NCBI GenBank assembly: GCA_005893365.1 | Contig: VBPB01000076.1 | Location: 1 to 13,337 of the forward strand | Direction of reading: 5' to 3' | Source of the DNA: Candidatus Eiseniibacteriota bacterium | GTDB lineage: Bacteria; Eisenbacteria; RBG-16-71-46 | DNA: 13,337 nucleotides | In this document: positions 1 to 5,750 of the stretch, piece after piece | Numbering within the stretch: position 1 is the stretch's first letter | How the letters are laid out: each line of letters opens with the position of its first letter | Notes under the pieces: model-generated | What the model was told of the DNA's origin: nothing | The model's database searches: none | Seen by the model: only the letters and a program-made list of their open reading frames with translations | Position numbers and translations under genes: made by a program

Positions 1-90
1 CTGCCCGGACGCCTCCGGTGCGGCGGCCGGCGCCGCGAAGGCCACGGCGGCGAGCAGGGTGATCAGCAGGGTGGGTCGCGGCAGTGTCAT
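1..90 (-). CDS. Exported protein, N-terminal fragment (signal peptide only)
   Basis: Reading the minus strand from the ATG at 90-88 gives 30 open codons running off the window edge. They form a textbook Sec signal peptide: a short N-terminus with one Arg (MTLPRP), a hydrophobic core of Leu, Ile, Val and Ala, and an Ala-rich stretch that could hold an AxA cleavage site near residues 20-24. A Shine-Dalgarno GGAGG lies on the minus strand at about 95-99, at a usable distance, which supports this start. The mature protein lies outside the window, so its function cannot be told. It is on the same strand as the TlpA-like gene but about 450 bases away, so it probably has its own promoter or a long leader. 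Confidence 0.6.
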   Translation of the reverse strand, partial: MTLPRPTLLITLLAAVAFAAPAAAPEASGQ

Positions 91-539
91 CACGCCTCCG
101 GAAGACGAAAGGTCGCGGCGATGCTCGGGGGCGGCCGGACCGGCGGGGGGTCGCGAGCAGCGACGCCGCCCGGGATGCTGGTTTCGACTCCAAGGATGCC
201 GGTCGGACCTAGCCCGCGCAAGCCCGCCGCCGGATCCCGCCGCTCGCGGGCGGTGTCAGGACCCGGTCTGTCCCGGCCCCCACCCGGCGGGGAGACCAAG
301 CCCTTAGGCAGGTGCCGTCGCCCGTTGGCTGTCTGCGACTTTCGTGCCCGCCGCCCGGCCGCGGTTGGCGCGGCCGGGCGCCGCCGGGCCGGCCGCCCCA
401 CGTGCGAAATGCCCGTGCCGCCCTGTCTTTCCAGCCACGGACCTAAGGAGCGCGGGTGCTCACGGGGACGGGGCGCCCGAAGACGCACGAGCCCACGCGC
501 CGTCACCGCGTGGCCTGGTAGCCCTGGTTCAGGTGGAAG
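91..539. other. Non-coding stretch of about 450 bases
   Basis: No frame here looks like a gene: the open frames translate to low-complexity Arg/Pro/Gly/Ala with no domain. It separates the minus-strand TlpA-like gene from the minus-strand exported-protein gene, so it would be the 3' flank of one and the leader of the other. It contains the hairpins at 352-396 and a separated inverted pair, CCTTAGG (302-308) and CCTAAGG (442-448). I compared it by eye with c-di-GMP-I, SAH, cobalamin, glycine and SRP RNA consensus features and found no convincing match. Confidence 0.5.
352..396. terminator. Strong GC hairpin with an overlapping alternative stem
   Basis: Positions 352-363 (CGCCCGGCCGCG) and 369-380 (CGCGGCCGGGCG) form a perfect 12-bp stem with the 5-nt loop GTTGG. 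The right arm also takes part in a second perfect 8-bp stem, 370-377 with 389-396, so the two structures exclude each other. Neither strand has a T-run next to it, so it is not a classical intrinsic terminator. It lies about 160 nt downstream of the TlpA-like stop on that strand and could end that transcript, or act in the leader of the gene starting at 90. The structure is seen; the role is inferred. Confidence 0.45.
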
Positions 540-1046
540 CTAGTAGAGCTCCCGGACGTACTCTTCCAGGGTGTCTTCGTCCAGGTAGCCGACGGTCCGG
601 CGGACGACCTCCCCGCGCCGGTTGATGAAGAACGTGGTCGGCAGGAGGCGGATCGGGCCGTAGAGGTCGAGGAGTTTCTCGTCCGCCATGGCGAGGCGGA
701 GCTTGAGGCCCATCTTCTCCCCGAATCGCTTCACGGCGGACGGATCGTCGTCGTCGACCGAGAGGCCGAGCACCACCAGGCCGTCCCCGGCATGGCGCTC
801 TTGAAGCCGGGCGAGGTGGGGCAGGCTCTTGCGGCAGGGGGCGCACCAGGTGGCCCAGAAGTCGAGGATGACCGGATTGCCGCGCTGGGTCTGGAGGCGG
901 AAGGTCCGGCCGTCGAGCGTCCGCACCACGAACCCCGGGGCGAGGCGGTCGGGTCCGCCCGCGAGGGCCGGGCCCGCGGTGGCGGCGGCGATGACCAGGA
1001 GCGGCGCGATGAGCGAGGCGATACGCATGGGTGGCGACGATCTCAC
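540..1046 (-). CDS. TlpA/ResA-like periplasmic thiol-disulfide oxidoreductase
   Basis: A thioredoxin-fold protein of about 168 residues. The N-terminus is a signal peptide or membrane anchor (MRIASLIAPLLVIAAATAG, then ALA). The mature part carries the redox centre WCAPC, with the two Cys at about residues 68 and 71, preceded by the typical ILDFWATW strand. The cis-Pro loop LLPTTFFI lies further on, and GEVVRRTVGYLD closes the fold as in TlpA and ResA. The family reduces or isomerises disulfides outside the cytoplasm, often in apo-cytochrome c maturation; the substrate here is unknown. I chose the GTG at 1046 because AAGAGG lies 5 nt upstream of it. An ATG at 1028, right at the signal peptide, and one at 1067 are alternatives with weaker ribosome sites. 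It is divergent from the Tol-Pal operon, and no cytochrome biogenesis genes are in view. Confidence 0.9.
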   Translation of the reverse strand: MRSSPPMRIASLIAPLLVIAAATAGPALAGGPDRLAPGFVVRTLDGRTFRLQTQRGNPVILDFWATWCAPCRKSLPHLARLQERHAGDGLVVLGLSVDDDDPSAVKRFGEKMGLKLRLAMADEKLLDLYGPIRLLPTTFFINRRGEVVRRTVGYLDEDTLEEYVRELY

Positions 1047-1178
1047 GGATGCCTCTTCAGGGGCCATTGGACACGGACATCATCGGCGGCACTGCCTCAA
1101 CAGTAGATGCTGGAGCGCGCGCGAGGCCAGGATCGGCGCGCTTCTTTGCATCCATTTGACCGGCACCTCACGCGTCGC

Positions 1179-1209
1179 GAGGTCCGTCCCGAGGTCCGTC
1201 CCGAGGCCC
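1179..1209. repeat. 12-nt direct tandem repeat upstream of the tol promoter
   Basis: The unit GAGGTCCGTCCC occurs at 1179-1190 and 1191-1202, followed by a partial third copy GAGGCCC at 1203-1209. It ends 6 nt before the proposed -35 box of the tol promoter, a position where an activator or repressor could bind. Two and a half copies could also be replication slippage. Confidence 0.6.
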
Positions 1210-1215
1210 TTTTCC

Positions 1216-1245
1216 TTGAGCCGTTCGCAAGCCCTGTGCTAGCGT
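1216..1245 (+). promoter_or_regulatory. Predicted sigma70-type promoter of the tol-pal operon
   Basis: A -35 box TTGAGC (1216-1221) and a -10 box TAGCGT (1240-1245) are separated by 18 nt. TG at 1237-1238, one base before the -10 box, makes an extended -10. A start site near 1252 would give a leader of about 87 nt before tolQ. The promoter at 7422-7451 has the same layout and the same -10 box, which raises confidence in both. Confidence 0.5.
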
Positions 1246-1316
1246 CCCGGTGCGGCCAACAACCCACGTGGCTGGTGAGAGGCGCCGTCGCGGCCTCCGC
1301 CACCTTGTCCTGACGA

Positions 1317-1335
1317 CTTCACAAGGAGTGTGAAG
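1317..1335 (+). promoter_or_regulatory. Hairpin presenting the tolQ Shine-Dalgarno in its loop
   Basis: CTTCACA (1317-1323) and TGTGAAG (1329-1335) are perfectly complementary and flank the five-base loop AGGAG (1324-1328), which is the ribosome-binding sequence of tolQ. The ATG follows at 1339. The stem is AT-richer than its surroundings and so would be only moderately stable. A loop-displayed ribosome site could either stay accessible or be tuned by a protein or temperature. The structure is seen; the regulatory role is inferred. Confidence 0.5.
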
Positions 1336-1338
1336 CTG

Positions 1339-2040
1339 ATGCCCGTTGGTTTGGTCGTGCTCCAGTTCGGTGGCAGCACTCGGGCGTCCGTCTGGGCGCT
1401 GGTGCTGGGGTCCGGCCCGTTCGCCAAGGGCGTCCTCATCCTCCTGTTCCTCATGTCCGTGGTCTGCTGGGCGATCATCTGGAATCGTGCCCGACTCTAC
1501 GGCCGGGTCGAGAAGGCCGACCGGGGGTTCCTCGCGGCGTTCCGCCGGCTGCCGGCCAAGGCCGACCTCCGCCTGATGTGCGAGCAGCATCCCGACAGCC
1601 TGCTCGCCCGGGTGGCGATGGTGGGACAGCGCGCCCTGGAACAGCACCCGCCCGAGGCCGCCGGCTCGTCGGCGCAGCGCTACGAGATCGCCCAGCGCGC
1701 GATGGACCGCGCGGCGAACGAGGAGACCTCCCGGCTCGAGCGCCGCGTGGGCTTCCTCGCCACCACCGGCAGCGTGTCGCCGTTCATCGGCCTGATGGGC
1801 ACGGTGTGGGGCGTGATGTCGGCATTCCTCAACATCGGCGCCCAGGGCTCGGCCTCGCTGATCGTGGTGGCCCCCGGCATCGCCGAGGCGCTCATCGCCA
1901 CGGTGGCCGGCCTCGCGGCCGCGATCCCGGCGGTGGTCGGGTACAACCACCTGCTCGGGCGGCTGCGCGAGCTCACCAACCTCACCGCCCAGTTCGGCAC
2001 CGAGTTCCTGGACCAGCGCATCGGCGGGGGTGGGGCGTGA
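1339..2040 (+). CDS. tolQ: TolQ/ExbB-type proton-channel subunit
   Basis: This is the inner-membrane motor subunit that, with TolR, uses the proton gradient to energise TolA. The 233-residue product has three predicted membrane helices, at about residues 29-48, 139-162 and 182-202, with a large cytoplasmic segment between the first two, as in MotA/TolQ/ExbB proteins. The conserved family region is clear: RVGFLATTG before helix 2, GLMGTVWGVM within it, and APGIAEALIATVAGLAAAIPA in helix 3. I chose the ATG at 1339 because AGGAG (1324-1328) lies 10 nt upstream; a GTG at 1330 is too close to that site. The product is TolQ rather than ExbB by context, since tolB, pal and cpoB follow. Its stop codon overlaps the GTG of tolR, so the two are translationally coupled. 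Confidence 0.95.
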   Translation: MPVGLVVLQFGGSTRASVWALVLGSGPFAKGVLILLFLMSVVCWAIIWNRARLYGRVEKADRGFLAAFRRLPAKADLRLMCEQHPDSLLARVAMVGQRALEQHPPEAAGSSAQRYEIAQRAMDRAANEETSRLERRVGFLATTGSVSPFIGLMGTVWGVMSAFLNIGAQGSASLIVVAPGIAEALIATVAGLAAAIPAVVGYNHLLGRLRELTNLTAQFGTEFLDQRIGGGGA

Positions 2041-2441
2041 TCGGCACCACCGCGCGGCGTCCCATGGCCGAGATCAACGTCACCCCGCTCGTGGACGTGG
2101 TCCTGGTGCTGCTCATCATCTTCATGGTCACGGCCCCGTTCCTCCAGGGCGGGCTCGAGATCGACCTGCCCAAGGTCGCGACCCGGGGCATCGACGTGCG
2201 CGAGGGCCTGGTGGTGAGCGTGCGCGCCGACCGGTCGGTGGCGGTCGGGAACACCATCGTCCCGTTCGCGGGCTTCGAGGACGCGCTCGACCGCGCCGGG
2301 GCCGCGCGGCGCCCGGTGTTCCTCAAGGCCGACCATCGCGTGCCGTACGGCACCATCGTCGAGCTGATCGCCCGCATGCGGCACTCGGGCGTCGCCGCCC
2401 TCGGGCTCGTGACCGAGCCGCCGGCGACGGATCGGAATTGA
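2037..2441 (+). CDS. tolR: TolR/ExbD-type motor subunit
   Basis: The product has 134 residues, the usual size for TolR. A short cytoplasmic N-terminus (MAEINVTPLVDVV) leads into one membrane helix, about residues 18-37, containing the conserved proton-carrying Asp at about residue 20 (PLVDVVLVLL). A periplasmic domain follows, ending in the family-typical stretch VFLKADHRVPYGTIVELIARMRHSG. The GTG start at 2037 forms a GTGA overlap with the tolQ stop and is preceded by a G-rich sequence; an ATG at 2064 is possible but would shorten the cytoplasmic tail to the bare MAEIN core. TolR works with TolQ in the inner membrane. Confidence 0.95.
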   Translation: MIGTTARRPMAEINVTPLVDVVLVLLIIFMVTAPFLQGGLEIDLPKVATRGIDVREGLVVSVRADRSVAVGNTIVPFAGFEDALDRAGAARRPVFLKADHRVPYGTIVELIARMRHSGVAALGLVTEPPATDRN

Positions 2442-2444
2442 GCG

Positions 2445-3107
2445 ATGCGCGGCGCGGTCCTCGGCTCGGGCGTGGCGCACGTGGCGCTGCTGCTGATCCT
2501 CGCCTCGGCGCGCATGGCGACCTCGGTGATGATCCCGGGCCCGGAGACGGTGCAGGTGGCCCTGGTGGACCCGACGCCTCTGGCGCCGCCGCCCGTGCCC
2601 AAGGTGGAGACCCCGCCGCCCGAGCCCAAGCTCACCGAGGTGAAGCCGCTCGACGACACCGGCGTCCGCCTGCCGCCGCCGGCGCCCAAGAAGAAGAAGG
2701 TCGCCCCGCCGCCCCAGGAGACCCCGCCGGCCCCCGAGCCGGCGCCGCCCGCCCTGCCGTCGGCCAAGCTGGGCTCGGCCGGGCTCAAGGGCGACATCGC
2801 GGTGGACGCGCGGGACTTCGAGTTCACCTACTATCTGGTGCTGGTGCGCAACCGTATCGCCGCCAACTGGGCGCCGCCCGCCGGCATGATCGCGCAGGGG
2901 AACCGGGTGCGGGCGGTCGTGGCGTTCCGGATCGGCCGCGGCGGCGCGTTGTCGGCGGTGCGGATGGAGCAGGCGAGCGGCATGGAGTTCTTCGATCGGT
3001 CGGCGCTGCGGGCGGTGGTGCTGAGCGACCCGCTGCCGCCGCTGCCGCTCGGGTTCACGGCCTCGGAGCTGGGCATCCACTTCGGCTTCGACTGGGAGGC
3101 GCCATGA
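2445..3107 (+). CDS. tolA: TolA/TonB-like periplasm-spanning energy transducer
   Basis: The product has 220 residues. An N-terminal membrane anchor (about residues 7-24) is followed by a Pro-rich, charged linker (about 42-110) with repeated PPP, EPK and KKKK stretches, then a TonB-type C-terminal domain (about 120-220). That domain starts with the typical FTYYLVLVRNRIAANW and includes a VAFRIGRGGALSAVRMEQASG strand pair. Such proteins carry force from the TolQR motor to the outer membrane. By context it fills the TolA position between tolR and tolB, but the short Pro-rich linker and C-terminal domain look more like TonB than E. coli TolA with its long Ala-rich helix. The gene starts 3 nt after tolR and its stop overlaps tolB by 4 nt (ATGA). 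Confidence 0.88.
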   Translation: MRGAVLGSGVAHVALLLILASARMATSVMIPGPETVQVALVDPTPLAPPPVPKVETPPPEPKLTEVKPLDDTGVRLPPPAPKKKKVAPPPQETPPAPEPAPPALPSAKLGSAGLKGDIAVDARDFEFTYYLVLVRNRIAANWAPPAGMIAQGNRVRAVVAFRIGRGGALSAVRMEQASGMEFFDRSALRAVVLSDPLPPLPLGFTASELGIHFGFDWEAP

Positions 3108-4423
3108 GGCGGACGCTCACGATGGCGATGGTGGCGATGGCCCTCGGCGCCGGGCCGGCACGGTCCCAGACGCCGACCGACGTGCGCCTCGACATCAGCT
3201 CGGGCGAGGGGCGGCGCATCCGCATCCACTGCGAGTCGCTGCAGCCCGGCGGCGACCGGGTCGCCGGCACGTGGAGTGTCCAGGCCGACGACGTGCTCGC
3301 CCACGACCTGGACTGGTCGGCGGTCTTCCTGGTCAGCAAGGCCTGGGCGGGCGGCAGCCCCCCCATGGACGTGCAGGCGGTGGTGGGCGGGAAGCTCACG
3401 GTGAACGGCAGCCAGGTGCGGCTGAACGGCGAGGTGCGCGACCTGCCGGCCCGCCGCCCCATCCTGTTGCGCGAGTACCGCGGGCCCGTCACGGACTGGC
3501 GGTCCCTGGTGCACGCGTTCGCCGACGACATCGTGCTGCAGTTCAGCGGCGAGCCGGGGGTGGCGCGGACGCGCATCGCCTTCATCGCCCAGAACGGGCG
3601 GAACAAGGAGCTCTACACGATGGACTACGACGGCGCGCGGCTCGCGCCGCTCACCGCCGACCAGTCCATCGCCCTCTCGCCCGCGTGGTCGCCCGAGGGC
3701 TCGCTCATCCTCTTCACCTCGTACCGGGGCGGGACGGGACCTCGGTTGTTCGTCACCTCGTCCACGGCCGGCCGGCCCTTCCTGGTCTCGGGTCGGCCCG
3801 GGCTCAACACCAGCGGCTCGTACTCGCCCGACGGGCGCGAGATCCTGTGCACGCTGAGTCAGGACGGCAACTCGGAGATCTACGTCCTCGATGCCCGCGG
3901 CGGCTCGCCGCAGCGCCTGACCAACCAGCGCAGCATCGACACCTCGCCGGCGTGGTCGCCCACCGGGCGCGAGATCGCGTTCACCTCCGACCGCACCGGC
4001 ACGCCGCAGGTCCACCTCATGGACCGGGAGGGTGGCAACGTGCGGCGGCTCACCTACGACGCCGACTACACCGACTCCCCGGCGTGGTCGCCCAAGGGCG
4101 ACCGGATCGCGTTCGTGGCCCGCACCGGCGGGGGGTTCGACATCTATACCTGCCGCCCGGACGGGACCGACACCCGCCTGATCGTCTCCGGCGGCGCCAA
4201 CGAGAACCCGCGCTGGTCGCCCGACGGCCGGCATCTCGTCTTCTCGTCCAACCGCGGCGGCGCCCGGGGACTGTTCGTCAGCGACCTCGACGGCACGCCG
4301 CCCCGCAAGCTCGAAACCGGAGGTCTGATCTCGCTCTCGCCCGCCTGGTCGCCGCGTCCGGCCTCGGGCGGTTCCGCCCTGCGCGTCACCGAAGGCAGTC
4401 CCACTCCAGGAGGTCACCCATGA
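3104..4423 (+). CDS. tolB: Tol-Pal system beta-propeller protein TolB
   Basis: The 439-residue product is close to the usual TolB length. A signal peptide (about residues 1-22, MRRTLTMAMVAMALGAG) leads to an N-terminal domain of about 140 residues and then a six-bladed propeller. The blades are marked by repeated SPAWSP or related motifs: ALSPAWSPEGS, TSGSYSPDGRE, DTSPAWSPTGRE, TDSPAWSPKGDR, ENPRWSPDGRH and SLSPAWSP. Strands such as IAFTSDR and LVFSSNR are typical of WD40-like TolB repeats. TolB is periplasmic and binds Pal and TolA. The gene overlaps tolA and pal by ATGA junctions. A perfect AGGAGG near its end (4408-4413) serves pal. Confidence 0.95.
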   Translation: MRRTLTMAMVAMALGAGPARSQTPTDVRLDISSGEGRRIRIHCESLQPGGDRVAGTWSVQADDVLAHDLDWSAVFLVSKAWAGGSPPMDVQAVVGGKLTVNGSQVRLNGEVRDLPARRPILLREYRGPVTDWRSLVHAFADDIVLQFSGEPGVARTRIAFIAQNGRNKELYTMDYDGARLAPLTADQSIALSPAWSPEGSLILFTSYRGGTGPRLFVTSSTAGRPFLVSGRPGLNTSGSYSPDGREILCTLSQDGNSEIYVLDARGGSPQRLTNQRSIDTSPAWSPTGREIAFTSDRTGTPQVHLMDREGGNVRRLTYDADYTDSPAWSPKGDRIAFVARTGGGFDIYTCRPDGTDTRLIVSGGANENPRWSPDGRHLVFSSNRGGARGLFVSDLDGTPPRKLETGGLISLSPAWSPRPASGGSALRVTEGSPTPGGHP

Positions 4424-4968
4424 GGCCCCTTCATCACCACTGGATGTCCCGAGCGCTCGCGCTCCCGCTGCTGACGCTCGGCCTGGCGCTGGCCTTGGGC
4501 TGCGCCAAGAAGCCGGTGGCGGCCGTCACCCCGCCGCCCGTGCCGCCGACCAAGACCGAGACGCCGCCCACGCCGCCCCCGACGCCGACCACCACCATCG
4601 AGGTGCCGTCGGGGTCCACGGTCAAGGCCGAGGACTTCTCGCCGGCGTTCTTCGACTACGACTCCTACACGCTGCGCGACGACGCGCGCGCCGCGCTCGA
4701 CAAGGATGCGCGGGTGCTGCGTGAGAACGCGCAGGTGGCGGTGACGATCGAGGGCCACTGCGACGAGCGGGGCACGGTCGAGTACAACCAGGCGCTGGGC
4801 GAGCGGCGTGCGCAGGCGGCCCGCGACTACCTGGTGGCCCAGGGCATCAACGCCTCGCGCCTCACCATCATCTCCTACGGCAAGGAGCGGCCGTTCGCGA
4901 CCGGCTCCGACGAGGCGTCGTGGCAGCAGAACCGCCGCGCCCACTTCACGGTTCGCGGGGCCTCATGA
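4420..4968 (+). CDS. pal: Peptidoglycan-associated lipoprotein Pal
   Basis: The product has 182 residues. The N-terminal signal ends in a lipobox, LALGC, with Cys28 the lipidated residue. It has Leu rather than the more common Ala at -2, which still fits a lipoprotein signal. A Pro/Thr-rich tether (about 34-57) follows, then an OmpA-like peptidoglycan-binding domain (about 72-180). That domain contains FFDYDSYTLR, the signature GHCDERGTVEYN with Asp115, and ALGERRAQAA with Arg130. Asp115 and Arg130 have the 15-residue spacing of the diaminopimelate-binding pair in this family. Pal anchors the outer membrane to the cell wall and binds TolB. AGGAGG at 4408-4413, 6 nt before the ATG, supports the start. 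The stop overlaps cpoB by ATGA. Confidence 0.95.
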   Translation: MRPLHHHWMSRALALPLLTLGLALALGCAKKPVAAVTPPPVPPTKTETPPTPPPTPTTTIEVPSGSTVKAEDFSPAFFDYDSYTLRDDARAALDKDARVLRENAQVAVTIEGHCDERGTVEYNQALGERRAQAARDYLVAQGINASRLTIISYGKERPFATGSDEASWQQNRRAHFTVRGAS

Positions 4969-5750
4969 GGCGCCCGCCCACCGCGGCCGACCCGGCGCGC
5001 GGGACCGGACCGGCGCGCCGCGGGGGCGGGACCCCGCTCGCGCTGCTGGCCGTGGCCCTGCTCGCCGGCGCCCTGCCGGGGTGTTACGCCCCGCAGATCG
5101 GCCTGCTGCGCTCCGGTCTCGACAGCCTGCGCGCGGTGGTCGACACGATGCAGGTGCGGGACGAGTTGGCCCTGGCGGTGCTGCGCGACACGCGCCGCGA
5201 GGTGGGCGAGCAGCGCGACATCCTGCTCAGCACGCGGGCGTCGTCGGGCACCACCACCCAGGAGATGATGGAGCAGATGGGCCGGCTGCAGGGGAAGCTC
5301 GACGACGTCATGGGCCGGTTCCAGCAGATCAGCCAGCGCGCGGCCGCCCCGCCGGCCGCCCCGCAGCAGGTCGATCCGAACCAGCTCTACGACCAGGCCG
5401 GCCAGGACCTGAGCCAGGGCCGCTATGCGCTCGCGCTCCAGGGATTCCGTGACTTCGTGCGGCGCTACCCGACCGCCGAGCTCGCGGACAACGCGCAGTA
5501 CGGCGTCGGCGAGTGCTTCTTCGCCCAGTCGCAGTTCGACAGCGCCGGGGTGGCGTACGCGAAGGTGGAGGAGTCGTGGCCCCAAGGGGACAAGGTGCCG
5601 GCGGCCCTCTACAAGCTGGCCTTGAGCCGCGATCGGCTGGGGCAGAAGGACGCGGCGAAGAAGACCTTCGAGGATCTGGTCAAGCGCTTCCCCAACTCGG
5701 GCGAGGCGCAACTGGCGCGTGAGAGGCTCGGCGACACGCGGCGCCGCTAG
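4965..5750 (+). CDS. cpoB: Tol-Pal system protein CpoB (YbgF), predicted lipoprotein
   Basis: The product has 261 residues. A signal with an Arg-rich N-terminus ends in ALPGC, so Cys40 is probably lipidated. The next region (about 45-115) is a predicted coiled coil rich in Leu, Arg, Glu and Gln, matching the trimerisation domain of CpoB. A Pro/Ala hinge (about 126-134) leads to TPR repeats (about 135-258), with LYDQAGQDLSQGRYALALQGFRDF, YGVGECFFAQSQFDSAGVAY and YKLALSRDRLGQKDAAKKTF marking successive repeats. CpoB links Tol-Pal constriction to peptidoglycan synthesis. E. coli CpoB is soluble and periplasmic, so the lipobox is a difference worth noting. The start overlaps the pal stop, and the 3' end overlaps the next gene by 32 nt. 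Confidence 0.9.
   Translation: MRRPPTAADPARGTGPARRGGGTPLALLAVALLAGALPGCYAPQIGLLRSGLDSLRAVVDTMQVRDELALAVLRDTRREVGEQRDILLSTRASSGTTTQEMMEQMGRLQGKLDDVMGRFQQISQRAAAPPAAPQQVDPNQLYDQAGQDLSQGRYALALQGFRDFVRRYPTAELADNAQYGVGECFFAQSQFDSAGVAYAKVEESWPQGDKVPAALYKLALSRDRLGQKDAAKKTFEDLVKRFPNSGEAQLARERLGDTRRR

Noticed and set aside
290..350. Possible c-di-GMP-I riboswitch on the minus strand (CGAAAG and GCCTAAGG-like pieces)
   Set aside because: The conserved core segments are not in the right order or spacing, and the receptor and 3' half are missing.
90..506. Open frame of 138 codons on the minus strand, and overlapping plus-strand frames in 59-625
   Set aside because: Products are low-complexity Arg/Pro/Gly sequence with no domain and no ribosome site, as expected from random high-GC DNA. 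The minus-strand frame also abuts the signal-peptide start at 90.
1680..3080. Long antisense open frame (466 codons) over the tolQRA genes, and similar long antisense frames elsewhere
   Set aside because: These are shadows of strongly GC3-biased genes; the translations are His/Arg/Gly-rich without any recognisable domain.
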